A DNA stretch of 64,000 nucleotides from positions 310,001 through 374,000 of the forward strand of contig JBKBNY010000005.1 of NCBI GenBank assembly GCA_046295175.1, written 5' to 3'. Shown piece by piece: positions 26,663 to 36,173 of the stretch (positions within the stretch are counted from its first letter, which is position 1; each line of letters starts with the position of its first letter). A model generated the notes under the pieces. The model was not told where the DNA came from. It did not search any database and saw only the letters and a program-made list of their open reading frames with translations. A program made the translations under genes and the position numbers. This DNA comes from JALOLV01 sp046295175. Lineage in GTDB: Bacteria; Bacteroidota; Bacteroidia; Cytophagales; Spirosomataceae.

Positions 26663-27724
26663 TCAACAACGGAAATATAACGAATAAAATCTTTCAATAT
26701 TCACTTCGGGCATCAAAACTTCATCTTTTTCGAGATAGGCTACCATTTTATCAACAAAGTAAGGAGCGAGCGATACACCCTTAGTGCCTAAACCATTTAA
26801 TACATATACGTTTTTTTGGGTCGGATGGTTGCCTACAATCGGTCGGCGGTCTTTTGTTGCAGGTCTGATTCCGGCCACTTGTCCCGTGATTTTATAAGGT
26901 GCTTTCAGCAATTTATCAACCTTCTGTAATAAAAACTGTTTTCCGTCCTCAGTTGTTTGCCAATCTAATTGATGCCAAACATAAGTAGCACCGATTCGGA
27001 CCTTGCCGCCACCCAAAGGCAATATAAAAAATCCTTGATTGACGATTTCTTCGATGTCGTAATTTTCGATTTCGGCATTCAGTACTTCGCCTTTTACAGG
27101 ATTAAAAGGTAGCCAACTAAACCACGGATTATTAACCGCATAATACCCTTCACAAAAAACAATCCTTCGGCTCTCTAATTGTTCGTAAACAACTTGATTT
27201 TCGGATATTTGCAACGAATCATAATCAAAATTGGCCGATAAATAGGCATTTTTCTGAATCAAAAATCCGCGAATGGCATCGAGCAATGTGTGTAAATCCA
27301 CCCAACCCGACGAGAGCGTATCGAGTCCGCCTAAATCGTTTTTTATCAAGTGATTGTATTTTTGATTATCGACATCGTCAGTAATGTAATCGTTTAATCC
27401 GTGGTTTACGGTTTGCGAAAGAAAATAATTTTGCTGCTCAATGGTAGCAAATGGACGGTAAACATTGGCTTCGTGAAGAAACTTTACGGATAAATCTTCT
27501 TCGATTGCTCGATAAAATTTCTTCAAAAATGGATATAGCTCATCGGCCAACCAAGTTTTAGCGAGGTGCTTTCCCGTAACAGGATTATAAATTCCAGCCG
27601 CCACTCGTGCCGACGACGGTTGAGATTCATTATTGATAACCAATACTTTACAATCCGATTTGATAAGCTCGTATGCCAACAGTGACCCTGCCAAACCTTG
27701 CCCTACTATGATATAATCGTACAT
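26663..27724 (-). CDS. DAO-family FAD-dependent oxidoreductase
   Basis: 353 residues. The FAD-binding motif GQGLAGS is at residues 8-14 followed by acidic/Asn residues after strand beta-2. A GWVDL-type motif is mid-chain, a substrate-domain region contains KGEVLNAE and IGATYVW, and a C-terminal motif GLGTKGVSLAP contacts FAD in this family. It resembles D-amino-acid or glycine oxidases and the FAD domain of MnmC-like proteins, but the substrate cannot be assigned. There is no signal peptide, so it is cytoplasmic. It is divergent from purL across a 233-bp gap. Confidence 0.85.
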   Translation of the reverse strand: MYDYIIVGQGLAGSLLAYELIKSDCKVLVINNESQPSSARVAAGIYNPVTGKHLAKTWLADELYPFLKKFYRAIEEDLSVKFLHEANVYRPFATIEQQNYFLSQTVNHGLNDYITDDVDNQKYNHLIKNDLGGLDTLSSGWVDLHTLLDAIRGFLIQKNAYLSANFDYDSLQISENQVVYEQLESRRIVFCEGYYAVNNPWFSWLPFNPVKGEVLNAEIENYDIEEIVNQGFFILPLGGGKVRIGATYVWHQLDWQTTEDGKQFLLQKVDKLLKAPYKITGQVAGIRPATKDRRPIVGNHPTQKNVYVLNGLGTKGVSLAPYFVDKMVAYLEKDEVLMPEVNIERFYSLYFRC

Positions 27725-27916
27725 TACTTTTGTTTTGAATTTTACTCGGCAGGATTTCGCCCCTACCCTACAGCTACAAAACTATAAAACATTTTAATCT
27801 GATTTTATGATTTGTATTATACCATTTTTTCTATCAATGATTCGAGAAAGCCTTCCCAATCGGGGAGTTCGAGCCAACTACCTCATTTATTTCTCGTATA
27901 GTTCGTATAATTGCCT

Positions 27917-27924
27917 TAACTTTG
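27917..27924 (+). promoter_or_regulatory. Bacteroidota-type -7 promoter element for purL
   Basis: TAACTTTG matches the TAnnTTTG consensus; transcription would start near 27931, 27 bp before the ATG at 27958. It overlaps a possible TTG start at 27922, which argues against that longer start. No clear -33 TTTG is visible. Confidence 0.5.
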
Positions 27925-27957
27925 CACTTTCAAAACCAACAGAAAATTCGCAAAGTA

Positions 27958-30900
27958 ATGATTCATTTCTTCGGAAGTTCCCTCGGTAACACCCTCGGTA
28001 GCACCTCAAAAACGGTTTACGCAGTACAAACCCAGCAAAATCTCTCGGATGAAGACATCAAAAAATTAACTTGGTTGTTCAATAGTCAAACTGACAATCC
28101 ATTTACGGTTGTCAATACTGCCAATGCCACGCTCAATGCTTTTTTTGTCGGGCCACGTGCCGCAATGGTTACACCTTGGAGTACTAATGCCGTTGAAATT
28201 ACGCAAAATATGGGTATTTCGGGAATCATCCGAATCGAAGAATTTACTGAGGTAAACGAAGACTTCAACGAATTCGACCCAATGCTTTCGCAGAAGTATT
28301 TGCAGCTACACCAAGATATTTATACAATCAAAATCAATCCTGAGCCAATCGTCGAGATAGATGACATCGCGGCATATAATAAGAAAGAGGGATTGGCACT
28401 GAGCGATGAAGAAGTAGCATATTTGAATAATCTTTCGGATAAATTAGGCCGAAAACTAACGGATTCGGAAGTTTTCGGATTCTCACAAGTCAATTCAGAA
28501 CACTGCCGCCACAAGATTTTTAACGGTACTTTTGTGATTGATGGCGAAGAAAAACCGACATCATTATTCAAACTCATCAAAAAGACTTCTGAGACAAATC
28601 CAAACGATATAGTTTCGGCATACAAAGACAACGTTGCCTTTTTAAAAGGACCAAAAGTTGTGCAATTTGCCCCAAAAAGTGCCGATAAACCAGATTTTTA
28701 CCAAGAAAAAGAGTTTGATTCGGTAATCTCGCTCAAAGCCGAAACGCACAACTTCCCGACTACGGTTGAGCCATTTAACGGAGCAGCGACGGGTTCGGGA
28801 GGCGAAATTCGTGACCGCTTGGCGGGCGGACAAGGCTCATTGCCATTGGCTGGTACGGCCGTTTACATGACATCGTATTCGAGATTAGAAGAGAATCGTC
28901 CGTGGGAGAAAGCCATGAACGAGCGTCCGTGGTTGTATCAAACCCCGATGGATATTCTGATAAAAGCCTCAAACGGAGCCTCTGATTTTGGAAATAAATT
29001 CGGTCAGCCGCTCATTACGGGTTCGCTTCTAACTTTTGAACACGAAGAAGATGCCCGCAAATTAGGGTTCGATAAAGTGATAATGCTTGCGGGCGGTATT
29101 GGCTACGGTAAGGAGAGTCAAGCAAAAAAACAAAGCCCAAAAATTGGCGATAAAGTTGTGGTTTTGGGTGGTGAAAACTACCGAATCGGAATGGGAGGTG
29201 CGGCGGTTTCGTCGGCCGATACGGGTGCTTTTGGTTCGGGGATTGAATTGAATGCTATTCAACGTTCAAATCCTGAAATGCAAAAACGTGCTGCCAATGC
29301 CATTCGTGGATTGGTAGAAAGCGACCATAACCCAATCGTTTCGATTCATGACCACGGTGCGGGCGGACACCTCAACTGTCTCTCGGAATTGGTCGAAGAA
29401 ACCGGCGGAGTGATTGATTTAGATAAATTGCCAATCGGCGACCCAACGCTTTCGGCAAAAGAAATCATCGGTAACGAGTCGCAAGAACGGATGGGCTTGG
29501 TGATTGGCGATGACGACATCGAAACCCTCAAACGCATTGCCGACCGTGAACGCTCGCCTATGTATGAGGTTGGGGAAATCACTGGAAATCACCGTTTTAC
29601 GTTTGAATCAAAATCTACGGGTGCAAAACCAATGGATTTTGCTATTTCGGATATGTTTGGTAGCTCTCCAAAAATGATTATAGACGATAAAAAAGTCGAG
29701 CGTAATTATACTGATTTAGCCTATTCAAACGAAAATATTAAAGATTACCTTGAGCAAGTACTCCAACTCGAAGCCGTTGCATGTAAAGATTGGCTTACCA
29801 ACAAAGTTGACCGCTGTGTAGGTGGTAGAGTTGCCAAGCAGCAATGTGCTGGCCCATTGCAATTGCCACTCAATAACGTAGGCGTGATGGCTCTCGATTT
29901 CAAAGGAAAAGAGGGTATTGCAACCAGCATTGGCCATTCGCCAGTAACTGCATTGGTTGACCCCGTGGCTGGTTCGAGAAACGCCATCGGTGAGGCTCTC
30001 TCAAATATCGTTTTTGCTCCGCTCAAAGATGGCTTGAAATCGGTTTCGTTATCGGCCAACTGGATGTGGGCTTGCAAAAATGAAGGCGAAGATGCACGTT
30101 TATACGAGGCCGTCAAAGGCTGTTCGGACTTTGCTATTGAGCTGGGCATCAATATTCCGACGGGTAAAGATTCGCTTTCGATGAAGCAAAAATACCCTAA
30201 CGATGAAGTGATTGCACCCGGAACGGTTATCATCTCGGCGGCAGGGAATTGTAATGACATCACGAAGGTCATCGAGCCTGTGTTACAAAGAGGTGGCGGA
30301 AGTATCTACTACATTAATCTTTCGCAAGATTCGTTCAAATTGGGCGGTAGTTCATTTGCTCAGATTCTCAACAAAGTTGGTAACGATGTACCAACCATCA
30401 CCGATGCCGAATATTTTGCAAAAGCCTTTAATTTGATTCAGGATTTAATCAAAGCCGATAAAATCAAAGCAGGACACGATATTGGAAGCGGTGGTTTGAT
30501 AACTACCCTACTCGAAATGTGTTTTTCGGAGGTGAATCTCGGAGCAAACATTGATTTAACAACCCTTAGCGAATCTGATTTTGTAAAAGTACTTTTCAAC
30601 GAAAACATCGGTTCGGTGCTACAAGCCCATTCTGAAATCGAGGAAGTATTTGCCCAAAACGGAATCGAAATATATAAAATCGGAGAAATTGCCGAAGGAA
30701 ATAGCTTGGTTATTAAGAACGGGTCTGACAGCATCGAATTGAATATCAGTCAATTACGCGATACTTGGTTCAATACCTCTTACCTACTCGACCGTAAACA
30801 ATCTAAAAACGGAATGGCCGAAGAGCGTTTTGCCAATTACAAAAATCAGCCGTTGGTTTACAATTTCCCAGCACATTTTACGGGTAAAGCTCCCTCTCCT

Positions 30901-31677
30901 GTGGAGAGGGCGGGGGGAGAGGTTCGTCCAAAGGCAGCAATTATCCGTGAAAAAGGCTCAAACTCAGAGCGTGAAATGGCAAATGCTATGTATTTGGCGG
31001 GCTTCGATGTAAAAGACGTTCACATGACCGACCTCATCAGCGGACGTGAAACCCTCGAAGATATTCAGTTTATTGGTGCGGTGGGTGGTTTCTCAAACTC
31101 AGATGTTTTGGGTTCGGCAAAAGGCTGGGCAGGGGCATTCCTCTACAACGAAAAGGCAAATACGGCAATCCGTAATTTCTTCAAACGAGAAGACACGCTT
31201 TCGGTAGGTATTTGCAATGGATGTCAGTTATTTATGGAGTTGGAACTCATCAACCCCGAACATGAGATTCACGGAAAATTACAACACAATGTATCGCATA
31301 AGCACGAAAGTATTTTTACGTCGGTATCGGTACAAGAAAACAACTCGGTGATGCTCTCGACACTCGCAGGAGCAACGCTTGGGGTTTGGGTATCGCACGG
31401 CGAAGGTAAATTCAGCCTGCCATACACCGAAGACCGCTACAATGTTGTTGCCAAATATGGCTACGCAAGCTACCCTGCCAATCCGAATGGTTCGGATTAC
31501 AACATTGCGATGATGTGCGATAACACAGGCCGCCATTTGGTAATGATGCCGCACATCGAGCGTTCGACTTTCGCGTGGAACTGGGCATATTATCCAAAAG
31601 ATAGAAACGATGCCGTAACGCCGTGGTTGGAGGCATTTGTCAACGCCCGCAAATGGATTGAAGCAAAGAATGCATAA
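27958..31677 (+). CDS. purL: Phosphoribosylformylglycinamidine synthase (large, single-chain PurL)
   Basis: 1239 residues from the ATG at 27958. It makes FGAM from FGAR, glutamine and ATP in de novo purine synthesis. The order is an N-terminal PurS-like domain, the FGAR-binding region (QVNSEHCRHKIF), two AIRS-type ATP/FGAR halves (AETHNFPTTVEPF, GAATGSGGEIRD) and a C-terminal class I glutamine amidotransferase with the nucleophile in GICNGC and a distal His/Glu near MMPHIERS. Just before the amidotransferase domain (about residues 977-989) is a peptide APSPVERAGGEV encoded by a palindromic repeat (30890-30923) that looks inserted. The gene is otherwise intact and is followed by a strong terminator. 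Confidence 0.97.
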   Translation: MIHFFGSSLGNTLGSTSKTVYAVQTQQNLSDEDIKKLTWLFNSQTDNPFTVVNTANATLNAFFVGPRAAMVTPWSTNAVEITQNMGISGIIRIEEFTEVNEDFNEFDPMLSQKYLQLHQDIYTIKINPEPIVEIDDIAAYNKKEGLALSDEEVAYLNNLSDKLGRKLTDSEVFGFSQVNSEHCRHKIFNGTFVIDGEEKPTSLFKLIKKTSETNPNDIVSAYKDNVAFLKGPKVVQFAPKSADKPDFYQEKEFDSVISLKAETHNFPTTVEPFNGAATGSGGEIRDRLAGGQGSLPLAGTAVYMTSYSRLEENRPWEKAMNERPWLYQTPMDILIKASNGASDFGNKFGQPLITGSLLTFEHEEDARKLGFDKVIMLAGGIGYGKESQAKKQSPKIGDKVVVLGGENYRIGMGGAAVSSADTGAFGSGIELNAIQRSNPEMQKRAANAIRGLVESDHNPIVSIHDHGAGGHLNCLSELVEETGGVIDLDKLPIGDPTLSAKEIIGNESQERMGLVIGDDDIETLKRIADRERSPMYEVGEITGNHRFTFESKSTGAKPMDFAISDMFGSSPKMIIDDKKVERNYTDLAYSNENIKDYLEQVLQLEAVACKDWLTNKVDRCVGGRVAKQQCAGPLQLPLNNVGVMALDFKGKEGIATSIGHSPVTALVDPVAGSRNAIGEALSNIVFAPLKDGLKSVSLSANWMWACKNEGEDARLYEAVKGCSDFAIELGINIPTGKDSLSMKQKYPNDEVIAPGTVIISAAGNCNDITKVIEPVLQRGGGSIYYINLSQDSFKLGGSSFAQILNKVGNDVPTITDAEYFAKAFNLIQDLIKADKIKAGHDIGSGGLITTLLEMCFSEVNLGANIDLTTLSESDFVKVLFNENIGSVLQAHSEIEEVFAQNGIEIYKIGEIAEGNSLVIKNGSDSIELNISQLRDTWFNTSYLLDRKQSKNGMAEERFANYKNQPLVYNFPAHFTGKAPSPVERAGGEVRPKAAIIREKGSNSEREMANAMYLAGFDVKDVHMTDLISGRETLEDIQFIGAVGGFSNSDVLGSAKGWAGAFLYNEKANTAIRNFFKREDTLSVGICNGCQLFMELELINPEHEIHGKLQHNVSHKHESIFTSVSVQENNSVMLSTLAGATLGVWVSHGEGKFSLPYTEDRYNVVAKYGYASYPANPNGSDYNIAMMCDNTGRHLVMMPHIERSTFAWNWAYYPKDRNDAVTPWLEAFVNARKWIEAKNA
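30890..30923. repeat. REP-like GC-rich palindromic element, in frame within purL
   Basis: CTCCCTCTCC - TGT - GGAGAGGG followed by a CGGGGGGAGAGG tail. It is far more GC-rich than its surroundings and of the same type as the intergenic element at 47632-47664 (CCCTCTCC - gtc - GGGAGAGGG, then TTGGGTGAGG). It is translated as an extra peptide at the junction of the synthetase and amidotransferase parts. Confidence 0.8.
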
Positions 31678-31690
31678 TTTATAGAATTAC

Positions 31691-31734
31691 AAAACAAACG
31701 TGGCAAGTCTAAAAAGGCTTGCCATGTTTGTTTA
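31691..31734 (+). terminator. Rho-independent terminator after purL
   Basis: Long hairpin: AAACAAACGTGGCAAG, a loop around AAAAAG, then CTTGCCATGTTTGTTT. It starts 14 bp after the purL stop. The long symmetrical stem could also serve the converging NACHT gene. Confidence 0.75.
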
Positions 31735-31918
31735 TGGTCATTGAAAACAGCTTAAAGCCCCTCTTAAAAGTTATTTCTTGAGTGAATAAGTACCAATTTT
31801 GTATTAAACTTGGTTGCAATTAGTTCTTGATGCAGGCAGCGACTTTGATTCAAATATCCAAAATAGATTTTTTATAATCTTTTCGCAGGTAAGGCTCGAA
31901 ATATCTTTTTAGTGAAAT

Positions 31919-34864
31919 TTATGAAACCGGTTTTTGAGGTAGGGGTGATTGCAAATTATCTAATTTTTTGCGTATGATTCTGTGTAATTCTTCCCGTGTT
32001 AAAGGCTCATTGTTATTTTGTAAATATTGTATTAAAGCCTGATTAGGGAATAAAAATGTTATAACTGGAAATACGAAAGGGCTAAAGCAAAAATATAACA
32101 GACCTAAAATGTTAGGTAAAATAATCAAATATTTTAAAAATGGAAACATTAAAGTAGGGTAAATGAAAACTACACTTGCAGCTATTACTAAGAAAAAAAC
32201 TAAGAAATTTTCAGTTTTTACTAATTTTAAATTTCTGACTGAAACCCCGTTTCCAATAAATAAAACAAAAAGTAAGATAGGAAAGCAAACAATCAAACCT
32301 ACAATTAAGTGAAACCGCTCTTTATTTTTTTTTTGTGAAATAAGAGCAAGTATTGTAGAAAGTATTAGATAACTAAACAAGAATGTAATGTTTCCTTTTA
32401 TTAGAATATAATAATAAACCGTAAAAGATATAAAAGTGGATATTGTTATTAGGTAACCAAAAGGTATCCCTCTTTTTTTCCATATAGCCAGTAATCCTTT
32501 GTAATTTGCATTAAATACTTCTCTTTTCACATCTGGGAAAAAAATACTATATCTTGTAAACTTGCAATTATTTTCTAATAAAAAAGCTAATACTAAAAAA
32601 TCTATAAATTTATTTATTTGAACTTGTCCTAATTTCTTACCTTTCAAAACTAAGCGACTTATTAGAATTGACGTAAGAAATATACCTTTTTGCCCATTTA
32701 AAGTTTTAGGATACTCATATTTCCAACCCCATTCTTTATGCTTTTTTTCTGCTTCTTTTTTTAAATTTGGATTAACATCATCAAAAGGAAGATTGTCAAA
32801 CGTAACTAATGGTAAGGTAGCTAATTGTAATGCTGCCTCTTGTTGCAAAGTTTCATTGGTACTCTTTACCATCAATTTCATTAAATATGATAAATTTCCA
32901 GCTTCTCTCATTCCTTCTAAAACCTCTATACTTTTCTCAATTTTTAGGCTTTCTAATAGCTTTTGTGCATAGATTTCCGCATCTTCTCCTAATTTTGTAA
33001 GAAACTTCACAATATCAATTCTATCTGCATATTTTAATATAATATTTTGAATATCAGCATCTTTAATGCTACCCAAAGCCATTATTATCATTTGAAAATC
33101 ATATTGATGAGAATCATACTTGTTCAATTTATAATTACCAACCTCCTTTATTAGAATATCTTTGGCTTTTTTGGCGTGTTCCCAATTTGGGTTAATAGCT
33201 ATAAAACCTAAATTTTCTACTATTTCTTTATTTATGCTTACTTTTAAGTAGGCTTCTCCTAAATCTAAAATCTGATTTGCAAGTTGTGGGTTAATTCTGG
33301 CACTCTCAACCAATAATCTAAAAACTATCGTGTTGGGTGCAAATAGTTTACTTGTGGATATAAAATCATTAATAAATGTCTGCAAAACTTTATCTGCTGT
33401 TTCTGAGTTCGTATTGATTCCACAAAAGAGGCAAAGTGTTTCTTCCCATTTACCTGAATCGCTTTGGTAAAGTGTCAATAATTCATCAAGTTTATTGTTT
33501 TCATAAAAATATTTTGCAGCAAAATATTCCATAAAAGTTCGGTGTGGAAACTTATAGCCATCGGGTGGTAAGGCAATCAACAATTCGGCATTTTCTACTA
33601 ATTCACTTAACATTTTCTCACGTTTCTCTACGGGTCGAGAGAGCATACGCATTACTATTTCTATGCCTTTCAGTACATTTTCTTTTGGAATTTCTTCGTC
33701 AGTGGTCTTGCTGTCAGTGATGTGTTGGTATGCCAAATAGCTCAAAATGCTCACTTTGTCTATTGTCTCAAAGGCATTTGCTCTATCCACAGTCTTAGAA
33801 TTATCCCATTTTTCTAATAGTGCATCTACACACTCCTCATAAAACTTCACTCGATTATCAGGCAGAACCCGCTTAGGTTGAGCATACAAAAATGTAATAA
33901 TCGTCAACATGAGTGGGTTGGTTGCAATATTTTTTAGATAAGTTTTGCTATTTATCAAATCAGCTAATTGGTCACCCGATTTATTATCTATGAATTTCCA
34001 TTGAGATACAAAAACCCTTATATCATAAGGCGTGAAATTAGCCATCAAAATTGTTGATAAATTAAGTGGCTGAAAAATAGTCGGGTTCTGTTTCCAAACC
34101 GAATTACGACATGAAATAACAAAAGGAATGCTCTGATAAGTTTTAAGAAAATGATTTAGAAATTGAGCAATCTCAAATCTTGTTGTTTTTTCTAATTCGT
34201 CAAATCCATCTAATAAAAGTAGAATCGAACCATTGTAAAGATGCTGCTTTACGTATTCTTCGGCTTTGTGTGTATTCCTGCCTTCTTCAAATTGATTCCG
34301 CTCCAAATTTTTAACGATAGCATCTAAAAAAGCTGCTTCGTCTCTTACATACTTTATTTCAGAAAATTTAAGTAGTACTGGTAATAAAGTGGTAGCTATT
34401 TTTACTTCCCAAACCTTACGTGCAATTTCACCCATAGCTACACTTTTTCCACTTCCAGCCTCTCCTAACAAGATAAAGCGTTGATTTTTGGCATTTTGAT
34501 TTGAGAAAATAAGGTTAATATGCTCAACCAATGAAGTTCGTTCTGCTGCATTTTCGATATGGACAGGAACAATTATTTCTTTTAGCGTTTGGTCTTCGAG
34601 TTTCCAAGAATGAGAAAGTTTATAAGTTTCATTATCTAAACACTCTTTGTATTTACGTAAAGCTCTCGGTATAATAAATTGTCTGTCTCTAAATATAGAC
34701 ATCCCTTTCAAAAGAAAGTTAAAAGGTTTTTTGACAAAAATAGAAAGAAGTAAAATTACTAATGCTCCTAAAAGACCACCATAAAAATCACCTTTGCCAG
34801 TATTAAAAATCTCTTGAAAAAACGCTACTGCTTTATCAAAATATTCTTGTATGACTTCTATCAT
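31919..34864 (-). CDS. Membrane-anchored NACHT-domain NTPase (bacterial NLR-like)
   Basis: 981 residues. An N-terminal hydrophobic helix (about 29-44) is followed by a short region and a NACHT P-loop NTPase: Walker A GEAGSGKS (134-141), Walker B LLLLDGFDEL (215-224), sensor FVISCRN, and the helical/winged region TNPLMLTIITFLYAQP and FPHRTFMEYFAAKYF. About residues 460-720 are helical, HEAT/ARM-like repeats. The last 200 residues contain about five or six membrane helices and end in the cytoplasm. No enzymatic effector domain is recognisable. Bacterial NACHT (bNACHT) proteins include antiphage defence proteins; here a membrane effector action is plausible (inference). The gene is more AT-rich than its neighbours and lies beside a toxin-antitoxin pair, consistent with horizontal gain. 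Confidence 0.85.
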   Translation of the reverse strand: MIEVIQEYFDKAVAFFQEIFNTGKGDFYGGLLGALVILLLSIFVKKPFNFLLKGMSIFRDRQFIIPRALRKYKECLDNETYKLSHSWKLEDQTLKEIIVPVHIENAAERTSLVEHINLIFSNQNAKNQRFILLGEAGSGKSVAMGEIARKVWEVKIATTLLPVLLKFSEIKYVRDEAAFLDAIVKNLERNQFEEGRNTHKAEEYVKQHLYNGSILLLLDGFDELEKTTRFEIAQFLNHFLKTYQSIPFVISCRNSVWKQNPTIFQPLNLSTILMANFTPYDIRVFVSQWKFIDNKSGDQLADLINSKTYLKNIATNPLMLTIITFLYAQPKRVLPDNRVKFYEECVDALLEKWDNSKTVDRANAFETIDKVSILSYLAYQHITDSKTTDEEIPKENVLKGIEIVMRMLSRPVEKREKMLSELVENAELLIALPPDGYKFPHRTFMEYFAAKYFYENNKLDELLTLYQSDSGKWEETLCLFCGINTNSETADKVLQTFINDFISTSKLFAPNTIVFRLLVESARINPQLANQILDLGEAYLKVSINKEIVENLGFIAINPNWEHAKKAKDILIKEVGNYKLNKYDSHQYDFQMIIMALGSIKDADIQNIILKYADRIDIVKFLTKLGEDAEIYAQKLLESLKIEKSIEVLEGMREAGNLSYLMKLMVKSTNETLQQEAALQLATLPLVTFDNLPFDDVNPNLKKEAEKKHKEWGWKYEYPKTLNGQKGIFLTSILISRLVLKGKKLGQVQINKFIDFLVLAFLLENNCKFTRYSIFFPDVKREVFNANYKGLLAIWKKRGIPFGYLITISTFISFTVYYYILIKGNITFLFSYLILSTILALISQKKNKERFHLIVGLIVCFPILLFVLFIGNGVSVRNLKLVKTENFLVFFLVIAASVVFIYPTLMFPFLKYLIILPNILGLLYFCFSPFVFPVITFLFPNQALIQYLQNNNEPLTREELHRIIRKKLDNLQSPLPQKPVS

Positions 34865-35139
34865 TTGTTGGGCAATTTAAAGTATTTCAATATTGGCAAT
34901 ATCTTTAATATTATTGTAATTATCAAGTTTATTAGAGATTTTATATCGAAAATACGTCATTTATAATCATATTAATTTTAAGATTTGAATAATCATCATA
35001 TTATGGATATTCTAAATTCAATTTTGTCTATTGCATTGCACTATTTTGGCATTTTAAATCAACAAAACCCAAACCAAAACTACAAAAACTTGCAAATGCA
35101 GCAGATTTGTTTTTTATTTACAACAAAATTACTGCATAT

Positions 35140-35640
35140 ATGTCAGATTCAACAAGCAAGACATTACCATTTGATGCAAAAGCAAGTGTAATGAAAGCTG
35201 CTGAGGTAAGAAAAAGGCAAAAGAAATGGGCGTTGGTCTCCGACGGTAAAACTTTTATGTGGACCAACAAAATGGAGCGTGTGAACATAATCAGACGGGG
35301 GATTCCGTATGACTCAATCGAAACCATCAGCAAACGCCTCAATCGCCCCATCAAATCTGTCTTGTCAATCGTTGGCATGCCCCAAACCACCTACAACAAG
35401 AAAAAGAGTGAACACTCACTGCTCGACAGCAGAGACAGCGAATTGATTGTACTGATTACCGAATTAATCGATTACGGTATCGAGGTCTTCAACAACGAGG
35501 AGGAGAAGTTTCAGCGTTGGCTCAAAAAACCGAATTTATCGCTCGGTGGCAATACCCCCGAAAGTTTATTAGATACAATCACTGGTATTGATGAAGTACA
35601 ATATTGTTTGAACCGAATCGAATACGGAAACTTTGCTTAA
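35140..35640 (+). CDS. Antitoxin of RES toxin system (Xre/MbcA/ParS type)
   Basis: 166 residues from the ATG at 35140 (the frame extends to a TTG at 35107, which I do not prefer). The N-terminal half is basic and helical, the middle has SIETISKRLNRPIKSVLSIVGMPQTTYNKKK (DNA-binding, Xre-like; shown in two pieces: SIETISKRLNRP and VLSIVGMPQTTY), and the C-terminal half is the DUF2384/MbcA-ParS toxin-binding region (ELIDYGIEVF, FQRWLKKPNLSLGGNTPESLLDT). Its stop codon overlaps the start of the RES toxin gene by one base. It should bind the toxin and repress the operon. Confidence 0.9.
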   Translation: MSDSTSKTLPFDAKASVMKAAEVRKRQKKWALVSDGKTFMWTNKMERVNIIRRGIPYDSIETISKRLNRPIKSVLSIVGMPQTTYNKKKSEHSLLDSRDSELIVLITELIDYGIEVFNNEEEKFQRWLKKPNLSLGGNTPESLLDTITGIDEVQYCLNRIEYGNFA

Positions 35641-36113
35641 TGAGAGTCTATCGAGTAGAAAGAGAAAAGTATTTAGAAACAACACTGAGTGGTATTGGGG
35701 CTTCGATGTCGAGGGGATATAGATGGAATAGCCTAAATACCAGATTGGTTTACACGGCCGAAAGCAGGGCTTTAGCCACACTCGAAGTCTCGGTTCATTT
35801 AGATTTGAGCGAAGATTTACCAACCGACAGATTCTACGTCGAAATCGAGATTCCAGACGAAATTACCATTTTAGAGGTTAGCCTCGAAGACCTCCCATCC
35901 GACTGGGACAGCAAGCCCCCAAGCCTTACCACACAAATTATTGGCGATGATTTTGTTCTGCAAAACGAGGCTGCCGTATTGAAAGTTCCGAGCAGTATTG
36001 TTCCACAAGAATTCAATTATTTAATCAATCCAAATCATCCCGATGCCAAAAACATCAAAATTATTGGTAAAACTCCCATGAGATTCGATTCCAGATTTCT
36101 GTCTAAAAAGTAG
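35640..36113 (+). CDS. RES-domain toxin
   Basis: 157 residues, a complete RES domain: MRVYRVEREKY at the N-terminus, then an RWN motif (YRWNSLNTRLVYTAES, residues about 27-42) and the conserved A-ALATLE-V helix, ending in KIIGKTPMRFDSRF. Characterised RES toxins (for example MbcT and Res from Photorhabdus or Pseudomonas) deplete NAD+. The Arg, Tyr, Glu and Ser residues typical of the active site appear present by eye. It is the second gene of the pair, translationally coupled to the antitoxin. A toxin beside a NACHT gene suggests a small defence or stability islet. Confidence 0.9.
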   Translation: MRVYRVEREKYLETTLSGIGASMSRGYRWNSLNTRLVYTAESRALATLEVSVHLDLSEDLPTDRFYVEIEIPDEITILEVSLEDLPSDWDSKPPSLTTQIIGDDFVLQNEAAVLKVPSSIVPQEFNYLINPNHPDAKNIKIIGKTPMRFDSRFLSKK

Positions 36114-36173
36114 ATTGAAATAGATTAACTATTCTATATTTACTACTTTATCATGAAACGCCCATAGTTTTAT

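Noticed and set aside
27922..27957. TTG at 27922 as purL start
   Set aside because: It overlaps the likely promoter element; the ATG at 27958 fits the expected transcript start.
34985..35191. 68-codon frame overlapping the antitoxin start
   Set aside because: It overlaps a well-supported antitoxin gene in another frame and has no family features.
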